Notes under the pieces: model-generated | Seen by the model: only the letters and a program-made list of their open reading frames with translations | Databases searched by the model: none | Told to the model about the DNA's origin: nothing | Position numbers and translations under genes: made by a program | Shown: positions 25,151-36,254 of the stretch, in pieces | Numbering within the stretch: the stretch's first letter is position 1 | Layout: the number at the start of each line of letters is the position of its first letter | Assembly: GCF_020905345.1 (NCBI RefSeq) | Contig: NZ_JAJJMO010000001.1 | Coordinates: forward strand, 2,480,001 to 2,544,000 | DNA: 64,000 bases | Direction: 5' to 3' | Source of the DNA: Flavobacterium pisciphilum | Lineage (GTDB): Bacteria > Bacteroidota > Bacteroidia > Flavobacteriales > Flavobacteriaceae

Positions 25151-28126
25151 TTAGAAATTCGCATTTACTCCAAACAAGAATGTTCTTGCTCTTGGATATA
25201 CATTATTATCTATTCCGTTGAATTTCTCAGGATCTAAACCATTGTATTTTGTTAGAATAAAAACATTCTGAACCCCAGCTGTAAATCTTAAAGAAGCTGC
25301 TTTTATGATTGTTTTATCAAAAGTATATCCAAGCGTAACATTATCTAATTTTATGAAAGAAGCATCTTTTACAAAATAGTCAGACAAGTAACGTGATGTA
25401 CCATTATCCTCAAAAGTAAAACCAGTATTATAGTAATCTGAACTTACATTAGACAAATCCGTTTGTCTTCTTAATCCAGCATCAGAATACCCTAAATTAG
25501 AACTTACGTTATCAAAAATTTTGTTTCCAACACTTGCTCTCCAGTTCATTGTAAAATCAAACTTTTTATAATTCAAAGTAGAGAATAATCCAAAAGTATA
25601 GTCTGGTGCTGCTTTTCCAGCTCTGTAACGATCACCTGTATCAATTTTCCCATCTCCGTTTCTATCTACATAAGCTCCTGCAATTGGCCTTTTGTTTGCG
25701 TCGTATAATTGCTCATATACAAAAAATGAATTTGGTGCATATCCTACTGAGTTAATAAGAATTTTATTCCCGTTACCACCAGCGATATTATCTCCAGTCA
25801 AATAACCTTGAAAACCAGGAACTGTAATTCCTAACTCAGAAATATTCTGATCGATATAAGTAGTATTAAAAGCTACATTCCAAGTCAAATTATCATTTTT
25901 AACAATATCAGAAGCAATACTAAATTCAACCCCTTTTGTTCGTACACTACCAATATTAAAGAAACCTTGATTTCTAAGATTTGCACCATCAGGAACTGCA
26001 ATATCTGCTAATAAATCTGTCGATTTTTTATCAAAATAGTTAATAGATCCTGTAATTCTATCATTCAAGAATCCGTAATCAATACCAACGTTAGCTTCTG
26101 CCAATTCTTCCCATTTGATATTTTCATTATATCCTTCAGGTCTTGCCGTAGAATAAATAGTATTACCAAAAATATACTGTGAGTTAATTGTACCTAATGT
26201 TACTCTGCGTAAATAATCATATTGAGCAGAAATATCTTGTTGTCCAGTTGTACCATAACCAACTCTTAATTTTAAAGTTGAAACAGTAGCATTATCTTTT
26301 AAGAAAGCTTCTTCAGATAAATTCCATGCAAAAGCACCACCTGCAAAATTCCCCCATCTGTTATCTTTAGAGAAACGAGAAGTTCCGTCTCTTCTATAAT
26401 TTAAAGTCAATAAATATCTGCTATCATACCCTAAATTCAAACGTCCGAAGAAAGATTGTAAATTAACGTCTGGATCTGTAGCAACATCCTCATTAGGATT
26501 TGGCTGTCTTGTTTCACCAGATGAATATTTTTCTTTTTGAAACAATTGGTAGTTATAACCAGCAGTTGCATCAATTTTAATTTTTCCTATGTCTTTAGTA
26601 TAATTAAAATAAGCATTTAAGTTTTTATTTTGAAGTGCATCTGTATAACTTGAGTAGTTTCCTAAATTCACATAAGCTGGATCACTAAACGGTTTTGGCT
26701 GATATCCTAAAGCACTTTGAGTACTCACTTCAGTATAACCACTACTATCAAATCTATCAATACCTGCTTCAGCAACAACTCTTAAATCTTCAAAGAAGTG
26801 AAGTTTATAATCTATCCTAACATTACCCCATTTTCTAGTAGAAGTTGCTCTTCTATCATCTTGGTTTAATCTTGCAACAGGGTTTCTAGCTGGTAATAAT
26901 GGTAAATTTCCAGTTGGCTCTAACCATTCGTAATATCCTCCATAACGAGAACCCGTTTGATATACAGATTGAGTAGGATCAAATCCAATAGCGCTTCCAA
27001 TAATTGCACCTTCATCCTGAAATCGGTTTTTACCGAAAGATAAATTTCCGCTAATATCAATTTTTAAGTGGTTATCAAATAAAACTGGATTTAACGATAT
27101 CGATGTCGTAGTTCTTTCAAAAGAAGTGTTTCTTAGGATTCCTGGATTATCAACATTTCCAACAGATAAACGTACAGGTAATTTGTTAAACAAAGCACCA
27201 CTTACAGAGATATTATTGTTAGTTGTCAAAGCAGTATGAAAAATTTCATCTTGCCAGTTTGTATTTGCGGTACCTAATAAAGCCTGTTGTGCAGGAGTCC
27301 CTTTTGTTTTTACCAATTCACGGAATTGATCTGCACTCATTACGTCAACTGTATTCGCTACTGTATTGATACCAACTTGAGAACTAAAGTTAACTTTCAC
27401 ACCACCTTTTGATCCTTTTTTAGTTGTAATAACAATTACACCATTTGCAGCGCGGGAACCGTAAATTGCAGCTGCAGAAGCATCTTTAAGAACTGTAAAT
27501 GATTCAATATCATTAGGATCAATTGTAGACAAAATACTTGTAGCCCCACTTGGAACTGCATTACTTAACGGAAGTCCGTCTAATACAATTAAAGGCTCAT
27601 TAGAAGCATTTAATGAAGACCCACCACGAATTCTAATATCTGCTTTAGCACCAGGAGCACCTCCACCAACAACATTTACACCCGAAATACGTCCGCTAAT
27701 TAAACTCTCTGGAGTTACATTAATACCTTTATTAAATTCCTTTGCTGATACTTGTGATACAGATCCAGTAGCATCTTTTTTCTTAACAGTACCGTAACCT
27801 ACTTGTACTACAACTTCTCTAAGTTGATTTGCATCTTCTTCAAGAGAAATACTTGTTGTTTTTTGTCCGCTAAAGCTGATAGTATTGCTAACATAACCAA
27901 TGAAAGAAGCGACAATTTTATCACCACTTTTCAAATTTGACAGCTTAAATTTTCCATCAAAATCTGTCGAAGTACCATTGGTACCCCCTTGTACATTTAC
28001 GTTTACACCTGGAATTGGTTGTCCTGTTGCTTTGTCTAAAACAACACCTTCTAATGTACTCTGAGCTAGAACACTAAAAGGAAGTAGTAAGAATAAAAAT
28101 AACAACTTTTTATAAATTGTTTTCAT
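25151..28126 (-). CDS. susC: SusC/RagA-family TonB-dependent outer-membrane transporter
   Basis: 991 residues. Signal peptide, then a carboxypeptidase-like regulatory domain (EGVVLDKATGQPIPGVNVNV, about 28-105). A plug domain follows with the TonB-box-adjacent EVVVQVGYGTVKKKDATGSV and RIRGGSSLNASNEPLIVLDG, and then a 22-strand barrel ending in LFGVNANF. It imports maltodextrins across the outer membrane using TonB energy, paired with the SusD encoded next to it. It is the first gene of the minus-strand half of the locus; its promoter lies in the 236-bp divergent region shared with the LacI gene. Confidence 0.95.
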   Translation of the reverse strand: MKTIYKKLLFLFLLLPFSVLAQSTLEGVVLDKATGQPIPGVNVNVQGGTNGTSTDFDGKFKLSNLKSGDKIVASFIGYVSNTISFSGQKTTSISLEEDANQLREVVVQVGYGTVKKKDATGSVSQVSAKEFNKGINVTPESLISGRISGVNVVGGGAPGAKADIRIRGGSSLNASNEPLIVLDGLPLSNAVPSGATSILSTIDPNDIESFTVLKDASAAAIYGSRAANGVIVITTKKGSKGGVKVNFSSQVGINTVANTVDVMSADQFRELVKTKGTPAQQALLGTANTNWQDEIFHTALTTNNNISVSGALFNKLPVRLSVGNVDNPGILRNTSFERTTTSISLNPVLFDNHLKIDISGNLSFGKNRFQDEGAIIGSAIGFDPTQSVYQTGSRYGGYYEWLEPTGNLPLLPARNPVARLNQDDRRATSTRKWGNVRIDYKLHFFEDLRVVAEAGIDRFDSSGYTEVSTQSALGYQPKPFSDPAYVNLGNYSSYTDALQNKNLNAYFNYTKDIGKIKIDATAGYNYQLFQKEKYSSGETRQPNPNEDVATDPDVNLQSFFGRLNLGYDSRYLLTLNYRRDGTSRFSKDNRWGNFAGGAFAWNLSEEAFLKDNATVSTLKLRVGYGTTGQQDISAQYDYLRRVTLGTINSQYIFGNTIYSTARPEGYNENIKWEELAEANVGIDYGFLNDRITGSINYFDKKSTDLLADIAVPDGANLRNQGFFNIGSVRTKGVEFSIASDIVKNDNLTWNVAFNTTYIDQNISELGITVPGFQGYLTGDNIAGGNGNKILINSVGYAPNSFFVYEQLYDANKRPIAGAYVDRNGDGKIDTGDRYRAGKAAPDYTFGLFSTLNYKKFDFTMNWRASVGNKIFDNVSSNLGYSDAGLRRQTDLSNVSSDYYNTGFTFEDNGTSRYLSDYFVKDASFIKLDNVTLGYTFDKTIIKAASLRFTAGVQNVFILTKYNGLDPEKFNGIDNNVYPRARTFLFGVNANF

Positions 28127-28191
28127 ACTTTTTGTTTAAATTAAAATTGAGTTTTGGTTGATTTATTAACTTTTATTTTTACTTCGAATCT

Positions 28192-28199
28192 CAAAATTA
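28192..28199 (-). promoter_or_regulatory. Putative -7 element of the susC operon
   Basis: The minus strand reads TAATTTTG, an exact TAnnTTTG match, 65 bp before the susC ATG. No TTG is found at a standard distance, as expected for a regulated promoter. A weaker TATCTTTA at 28324-28331 may serve the LacI gene on the plus strand. Confidence 0.4.
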
Positions 28200-28362
28200 A
28201 GGATTTATTAACGTGCCCGACATATGCCAATTTTTATTGGTTTACGAAAACGTGATAGTGTTGAAAACTTTCTATATAATATAAGTTTTTAGGTATAATA
28301 CTGTCATTTTTAAAAATAAATCATATCTTTATTAGCAAAACAATTTTTTCCATATCAACAGC

Positions 28363-29394
28363 ATGAAACGCAAAATAACTCTCAAACAGATTGCTAAGGA
28401 GCTTGATGTATCTATTTCTACCGTCTCAAAATCACTACGAAACAGTCTGGAAATTGGGGAAGATACCCGATTAAAAGTTCAGGCTTTCGCCAAATTCTAC
28501 AATTACAAACCCAACAATATAGCACTCAGTTTAAAGAATCGTAAAACCAAAACAATCGGTATTATTATTCCTGAAATTGTACACCATTTTTTCTCCACTG
28601 TTATTAATGGAGTAGAACAAGTAGCCAACGAAAATGGATACAGCGTCATCATATGTTTATCTGATGATTCATTTGATAAAGAAGTACTTAATATGGAAAT
28701 GCTTGCCAACGGAAGTATTGATGGTTTTATCATGTCTCTATCTAAAGAAACACAATTTAAAGGAGATTTTCATCATATAACCGAAGTCATAAATCAAGGA
28801 ATGCCAGTGGTTATGTTTGACCGCGTTACAAATGATATATTATGTGACAAAGTAATCATCGATGATAAATCGGCAGCTTATGAAGCAGTTCAGAGTTTAA
28901 TCGATAAAGGCCGTAAAAAAATAGCCTTAGTTACTACTGTTGATTATGTTAGCGTTGGAAAACTTCGAACTGATGGATATACAAAAGCACTATTAGATAA
29001 TGACATTCCTTTTAGTGAAGATCTTATTATAAAGATCGAAGATGTAGATACTTGCGAAATAATCATCAGTCAATTATTAGAAGACCGAGCCATAGATGCT
29101 GTTTTTGCAGTTAATGAACTTTTTGCAGTTACTATAATAAAAACCGCCAGCAAAATGGGACTTCGAGTTCCCGAAGATCTAGCGGTTATCGCCTTTACAG
29201 ATGGGATAATATCCAAATACTCGACTCCAACTATTACAACAGTAAGCCAAAGTGGCAACAAAATGGGGAATAAAGCTGCAAAAATGCTAATCGATCGCTT
29301 GGAGCTAGAAACAGAAGAAGGACAAGAGGAAGAAGAGAATTACAAAACAGAAGTAATTGAAACTCACCTCATTGAAAGAGAATCCACAGATTAA
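28363..29394 (+). CDS. LacI-family transcriptional regulator of the maltodextrin locus
   Basis: 343 residues. The N-terminal LacI helix-turn-helix is clear (TLKQIAKELDVSISTVSKSL, residues 4-23), followed by the hinge region YNYKPNNIALSLKNRKT and a periplasmic-binding-protein-like sensor domain (GIIIPEIVHHFFSTVINGVE to about 320). The C-terminal tail is unusually acidic (TEEGQEEEEN). It is probably the sugar-responsive regulator of the divergent susC operon and of the downstream MFS-pgmB-GH65 operon; the position supports this. An effector such as maltose is inference. A strong terminator separates it from the MFS gene. Confidence 0.9.
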   Translation: MKRKITLKQIAKELDVSISTVSKSLRNSLEIGEDTRLKVQAFAKFYNYKPNNIALSLKNRKTKTIGIIIPEIVHHFFSTVINGVEQVANENGYSVIICLSDDSFDKEVLNMEMLANGSIDGFIMSLSKETQFKGDFHHITEVINQGMPVVMFDRVTNDILCDKVIIDDKSAAYEAVQSLIDKGRKKIALVTTVDYVSVGKLRTDGYTKALLDNDIPFSEDLIIKIEDVDTCEIIISQLLEDRAIDAVFAVNELFAVTIIKTASKMGLRVPEDLAVIAFTDGIISKYSTPTITTVSQSGNKMGNKAAKMLIDRLELETEEGQEEEENYKTEVIETHLIERESTD

Positions 29395-29413
29395 TATTCT
29401 TACAATTCTAAAT

Positions 29414-29450
29414 AAAAAAACCCATTATTAATTATAATGGGTTTTTTATT
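29414..29450 (+). terminator. Terminator after the LacI gene
   Basis: Stem AAAAAACCCATTAT with its complement ATAATGGGTTTTTT and a five-base loop, ending in a T run. It is perfectly paired. Confidence 0.85.
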
Positions 29451-29531
29451 TGCTTGTTTAAAAAAATAATTTATAAATTTACGCCAGCTCAAGACTTTTA
29501 CTTTTACTTCGAAAAATAAGTTAAGTTTTGA

Positions 29532-29548
29532 TAAGCAAAGCGCTTATC
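29532..29548 (+). promoter_or_regulatory. Possible LacI-family operator before the sugar MFS gene
   Basis: TAAGCAAAGCGCTTATC contains the perfect 8-bp palindrome AAGCGCTT (29538-29545) with a central CG step, the usual core of LacI-family operators. With its flanks, GATAAGC and GCTTATC form a 7-bp inverted repeat around five bases. It is 26 bp before the MFS ATG and 144 bp after the LacI gene. Confidence 0.45.
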
Positions 29549-29570
29549 GTACATTCATTAAATTACGATA

Positions 29571-30917
29571 ATGGAAAAGCGTAAATTAAGTTTCTGGGAA
29601 ATTTGGAACATGAGTTTCGGTTTCTTAGGAATACAAATGGGGTTTGCTCTACAAAATGCAAATGCCAGTAGAATTCTTCAAATTTTTGGTGCCGACGTAC
29701 ACGAACTTTCTTGGTTTTGGATAATTGCTCCTTTAATGGGATTAATTGTTCAACCAATAATTGGTCATTATAGTGATAAAACTTGGGGGAAATTTGGACG
29801 AAGAAAACCTTTTTTTCTTGTAGGTGCTATCCTAGCTTCAGTTGGATTAATATTAATGCCACAGGCAAACATTTTTATTTCAGTCTTACCCGCATTGTGG
29901 GTTGGTGCCGGAATGCTTATGATTATGGATGCTTCATTTAATATTGCCATGGAACCATTTCGTGCATTAGTTGGTGACAATTTAAGAACAGACCAACGTA
30001 CCGCAGGATTCAGTATTCAAACAGCACTTATTGGTTTTGGAGCCGTAATTGGTTCAGCATTGCCATATGTATTAACTAAATGGTTTGGAGTTCCAAACAG
30101 TACTGTTCCAGGAAGCGTTCCTTTGAACCTTACACTTTCCTTCATTTTAGGAGCTGTTGTCTTGATAGGTTCTATTCTGGTTACTTTATTTACAACCAAA
30201 GAATACTCTCCAGACGAATTAGCTCTTTTTGAAGATCCTCAAGCTGAAAAAATTGAGGTTGAAGAAAAATCAAAACTTACAGATATCTTTAAAGATTTTG
30301 CAAAAATGCCAACCACTATGCGTCAACTCAGTTGGGTACAGTTCTTTTCTTGGTTTGGTCTTTTCGGTATGTGGGTATTTAGTACTCCAGCAATTGCACA
30401 TCACATTTATGGATTACCACTAGACGACAATTCTAGTCAAAGCTATCAGGATGCTGGAGATTGGGTTGGAATACTTTTCGGAGTTTATAATCTTGTTTCA
30501 GCAATTATAGCTTTATTCTTTTTGCCAATGATTGCTAAAAAAATTGGACGAAAATCAACTCATGCCCTTTCTTTAGTCATTGGAGGAATAGGTTTAATCT
30601 CAATCTATTTTATGCCAGATGAAAACTGGGTTATCCTTTCAATGGTATTAATTGGTGTCGCTTGGGCAAGTATCCTAGCAATGCCATATGCCATCCTAGC
30701 TGGATCTATTGCTCCTAAAAAAATGGGAGTTTATATGGGTATATTCAACTTCTTTGTGGTGATTCCTCAAATAATAAACGCAATAATTGGAGGGCCAATT
30801 GTAAAATACCTTTATAACGGCGATGCTATATACGCTTTAATTACAAGTGGGGTTAGCTTTTTGATAGCCGCAGTTTTAGTTTACAAAGTAAAAGATGTAG
30901 ATGACATAAAACTTTAA
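29571..30917 (+). CDS. MFS sugar transporter (SLC45/GPH-like), probable maltose carrier
   Basis: 448-residue inner-membrane carrier with 12 predicted segments. Start region: WEIWNMSFGFLGIQMGFALQ. Motif-A loop: GHYSDKTWGKFGRRKPFFLV near residues 64-83. A PFRALVGDNLRTDQRTAGF stretch near 127 is typical of the SLC45/sucrose-type and related maltose transporters in Bacteroidota. It is the first gene of the plus-strand operon with beta-phosphoglucomutase and maltose phosphorylase. This makes maltose or short maltodextrins in the periplasm its likely substrate; the substrate is inferred from context. Confidence 0.85.
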   Translation: MEKRKLSFWEIWNMSFGFLGIQMGFALQNANASRILQIFGADVHELSWFWIIAPLMGLIVQPIIGHYSDKTWGKFGRRKPFFLVGAILASVGLILMPQANIFISVLPALWVGAGMLMIMDASFNIAMEPFRALVGDNLRTDQRTAGFSIQTALIGFGAVIGSALPYVLTKWFGVPNSTVPGSVPLNLTLSFILGAVVLIGSILVTLFTTKEYSPDELALFEDPQAEKIEVEEKSKLTDIFKDFAKMPTTMRQLSWVQFFSWFGLFGMWVFSTPAIAHHIYGLPLDDNSSQSYQDAGDWVGILFGVYNLVSAIIALFFLPMIAKKIGRKSTHALSLVIGGIGLISIYFMPDENWVILSMVLIGVAWASILAMPYAILAGSIAPKKMGVYMGIFNFFVVIPQIINAIIGGPIVKYLYNGDAIYALITSGVSFLIAAVLVYKVKDVDDIKL

Positions 30918-31016
30918 AACCTACAACAACAAATCTTTCTTACAACAAGAAGGAAAGTGGGTTCTTGACAATTAAAATACTTTTCGAAAGAAATTAAACA
31001 ATAAGCATATTATTAA

Positions 31017-31673
31017 ATGAATACAAAAGCGTTTATATTCGACCTAGACGGCGTAATCGTTGACACTGCTAAATACCATTATTTAGCATGGCAAAAGATT
31101 GCAAATGCATTAAACATTGACTTTACACACGAACACAACGAACTTTTAAAAGGAGTAAGTCGTGTCCGTTCACTAGATATTATCCTAGAATTAGGAAACG
31201 TTCAAGCTTCACAAGAAGATAAAGATAAATGGCTCATTCAAAAAAATGAGGATTATCTAACCTATTTAGTAGATATGGACGAAAGAGAAATCCTTCCAGG
31301 TGTTTTGCCAGTCCTACAATTTTTAAAAGAAAAGAAACAAGCCATTGCATTAGGTTCAGCAAGCAAAAATGCACGCCCGATTCTTGAAAAAACAGGAATC
31401 ATATCCTACTTTGATGTTATTGTTGATGGCAATGATGTTACAAATGCAAAACCAGATCCTGAAGTTTTCTTAAAAGCGGCTCAATTATTAAACATAAGCC
31501 CTTCAAATTCTATAGTTTTTGAAGATTCAGTTGCAGGAGTTCAAGCAGCCAATATCGGAAAAATGACCAGCGTAGGAATTGGATCCAAAACAGTCTTACA
31601 TGAAGCCAAATACATCTTTGAAGATTTTACTTTAATAGATAAAACATTCATCGAATCATTAATTACAGCATAA
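31017..31673 (+). CDS. pgmB: Beta-phosphoglucomutase
   Basis: HAD-superfamily mutase of 218 residues that converts beta-glucose 1-phosphate to glucose 6-phosphate; cytosolic. Motif I is FDLDGVIVDTAKYHYLAWQ (nucleophile Asp at residue 8 and acid/base Asp at 10; the usual beta-PGM sequence). The cap region has KGVSRVRSLDIIL. Motif II is LGSASKNA, and motifs III/IV are KPDPEVFLKAA and FEDSVAGVQAA. It lies 18 bp before the GH65 phosphorylase gene, whose product beta-glucose 1-phosphate is its substrate, so sequence and context agree. Confidence 0.95.
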   Translation: MNTKAFIFDLDGVIVDTAKYHYLAWQKIANALNIDFTHEHNELLKGVSRVRSLDIILELGNVQASQEDKDKWLIQKNEDYLTYLVDMDEREILPGVLPVLQFLKEKKQAIALGSASKNARPILEKTGIISYFDVIVDGNDVTNAKPDPEVFLKAAQLLNISPSNSIVFEDSVAGVQAANIGKMTSVGIGSKTVLHEAKYIFEDFTLIDKTFIESLITA

Positions 31674-31691
31674 ATCAATCAAAAAAACAAA

Positions 31692-33992
31692 ATGAATCAA
31701 GATTATATAAAACCAGACAATTGGTCAATAATAGAGGAAGGCTTTGATGTAGAGAGAGTCAAATCGTCTGAGAGTCTTTTCAGTATCGGAAACGGTGCTA
31801 TGGGACAACGTGCTAATTTTGAAGAAAAATACTCAGGAGAAACTTTTCAAGGAAGTTATATCGCTGGAATTTATTACCCTGACAAAACTAAAGTTGGCTG
31901 GTGGAAAAATGGCTATCCAAAATATTTTGCTAAAGTATTAAACGCACCAAACTGGATTGGTATCGACATTGAAATTAATGAAGAGGCTTTTGATTTAAAT
32001 TCTTGTACCGAAGTAAAAAACTTCCGTAGAGAATTAAACATGAAAGAAGGCTGGTATAATCGTTCATTTGAAGCAACATTAAAAAACGGAACTGAAATCG
32101 CTGTCAATGTACGTCGTTTTCTATCCTTAAACATGGATGAAGTTGGTTTAATTAAATACGAGATTACGCCATTAAATAAAGATGCAAAAATACTTTACAA
32201 ACCATATTTAGATGCAGGTGTTACCAATGAAGATGCTAACTGGGAAGAAAAATTCTGGGAGCCACTTGAAGTAAAAAAAGCAACAAACGAAGCATTCGTT
32301 ACAGCTCAAACCTACAAAACGCATTTTAAGGTTACAACATTCATGCATAATAGCATTTTTGCTAATAACGAAAACATTAATATTTCACCTTCAACAATTG
32401 ATTCTTCATCAGATAAAATAGAATATACTTATGGGGTAATTATTGCAAAAGGACAAACTTCATCTATACAAAAAATTGGTGGCTACACCGTTTCATTAAA
32501 CCATACCAATACACTTGCTGCAGCCGAAAAAGCAATTAAAGAAGCATTAAGTAAAGGATATGACCAATTACTACAAGAACAAATAGATGCTTGGGCAAAA
32601 ATTTGGGAAATGTCAGATATTACTATCGATGGAGATGTAAAAGCACAGCAAGGAATTCGTTTCAATATTTTTCAGTTAAACCAAACCTATTCAGGAAAAG
32701 ACAATCGATTAAATATTGGACCAAAAGGGTTCACTGGAGAAAAATATGGAGGATCTACTTATTGGGATACCGAAGCGTATTGCATTCCGTTTTACATGGC
32801 TACCAAAGATCAGCAAGTTGCTCGAAATTTATTAACCTATCGTTACAATCAACTTGATAAAGCAATTGAAAATGCTAAAGACAATTTAGGCTTTAAAGAT
32901 GGAGCTGCTTTATACCCAATGGTGACCATGAATGGTGAAGAATGCCATAACGAATGGGAAATCACTCATGAAGAAATCCACCGAAATGGTGCAATTGCTT
33001 TTGCAATTTTCAATTACAACCGTTACACAGGAGATTACTCTTATATCCCAGAGAAAGGATTAGAAGTATTAATCGGAATTGCTCGTTTCTGGCACCAAAG
33101 AGCCTCATTCTCTACAGACAAAAATCAATATGTAATTTTGGGAGTTACAGGTCCAAACGAGTACGAAAATAACATCAATAATAATTTCTACACCAATTAT
33201 GTTGCTAAATGGTGTATTGATTATGCTGAACAACAAATTATAAAAGTTGCTGCCGAATATCCAGCTGACCACAAAAGAATCATCGAGAAAGTACAACTTA
33301 CAGAAAACGAAATTCAAGAATGGAAAAAAGTAGCGAGTAATATGTACTTCCCTTTTTCAAAAGAACTTAATGTTTATTTACAACAAGACGGATTCTTAGA
33401 TAAAGATTTAGTTCCAGTAAAAGATCTAGACCCCTCACAACGTCCTATAAACCAAAAATGGTCTTGGGATCGTGTATTGCGTTCACCATATATCAAACAA
33501 GCTGATGTTTTGCAGTGTTTTTACTTTTTTGAAGAACACTTTTCTAAAGAAGAACTATTGCGTAATTTTGAGTTTTACGAGTCATTTACAGTACATGAAA
33601 GTTCTCTTTCGCCTTGTGTACACTCAATCCAAGCCGCTGCTTTGGACAAAATGGATATGGCTTATACATTCTACCTAAGAACTTCACGTTTAGATTTAGA
33701 CGATTACAACAAAGAGGTTGAAGAAGGTTGTCATATTACATCAATGGCAGGAACATGGATGAGCATTGTAGAAGGTTTTGGAGGAATGCGTGTAAAAAAT
33801 GACACCTTACATTTCTCTCCAAAAATTCCAAAAGAATGGACAGGATATTCATTTAAAATCAACTTTAGAAATCAAATTCTAAAAGTATCAATAAACCATA
33901 ACGAAACTACATTTACTGTAGATGGGGATGACGAATTAGCCATTGTCGTTAATGGCCAAGCCGTAGTCGCTAATAAGTATGCAACCGCATAA
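31692..33992 (+). CDS. GH65 maltose phosphorylase
   Basis: 766-residue cytosolic glycoside hydrolase family 65 enzyme that splits maltose with phosphate into glucose and beta-glucose 1-phosphate. The general acid is Glu490 in GPNEYENNINNNFYTNYVAKW. The barrel motif MNGEECHNEWEITHEEIHRN and the start region DYIKPDNWSIIEEGFDVER are typical, as is the length. It is coupled to pgmB (18 bp upstream), giving one free phosphorylated sugar per maltose without ATP. Kojibiose or trehalose phosphorylase are alternatives within GH65. The presence of GH13, GH97 and SusCD nearby favours maltose. Confidence 0.92.
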   Translation: MNQDYIKPDNWSIIEEGFDVERVKSSESLFSIGNGAMGQRANFEEKYSGETFQGSYIAGIYYPDKTKVGWWKNGYPKYFAKVLNAPNWIGIDIEINEEAFDLNSCTEVKNFRRELNMKEGWYNRSFEATLKNGTEIAVNVRRFLSLNMDEVGLIKYEITPLNKDAKILYKPYLDAGVTNEDANWEEKFWEPLEVKKATNEAFVTAQTYKTHFKVTTFMHNSIFANNENINISPSTIDSSSDKIEYTYGVIIAKGQTSSIQKIGGYTVSLNHTNTLAAAEKAIKEALSKGYDQLLQEQIDAWAKIWEMSDITIDGDVKAQQGIRFNIFQLNQTYSGKDNRLNIGPKGFTGEKYGGSTYWDTEAYCIPFYMATKDQQVARNLLTYRYNQLDKAIENAKDNLGFKDGAALYPMVTMNGEECHNEWEITHEEIHRNGAIAFAIFNYNRYTGDYSYIPEKGLEVLIGIARFWHQRASFSTDKNQYVILGVTGPNEYENNINNNFYTNYVAKWCIDYAEQQIIKVAAEYPADHKRIIEKVQLTENEIQEWKKVASNMYFPFSKELNVYLQQDGFLDKDLVPVKDLDPSQRPINQKWSWDRVLRSPYIKQADVLQCFYFFEEHFSKEELLRNFEFYESFTVHESSLSPCVHSIQAAALDKMDMAYTFYLRTSRLDLDDYNKEVEEGCHITSMAGTWMSIVEGFGGMRVKNDTLHFSPKIPKEWTGYSFKINFRNQILKVSINHNETTFTVDGDDELAIVVNGQAVVANKYATA

Positions 33993-34028
33993 ATACGAGC
34001 ACCTACCTATTTTTTATAACATTTTTAA

Positions 34029-36152
<2,124 letters not shown>

Positions 36153-36167
36153 TTTAATTAACCATAT

Positions 36168-36230
36168 AAGAAATGTAAGTTCATTTAATTTTAAACCTCC
36201 CAGTTTTACTTATTTGTCCTTACATTTCTT
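36168..36230 (+). other. Long inverted repeat between the GH97 and GH13 genes
   Basis: Perfect 12-bp arms AAGAAATGTAAG (36168-36179) and CTTACATTTCTT (36219-36230) with a 39-base loop. There is no T run behind it, so it may be an mRNA-stabilizing or processing structure rather than a terminator. Confidence 0.5.
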
Positions 36231-36254
36231 GCTTGGTTTAAATTCTATTTTGTT

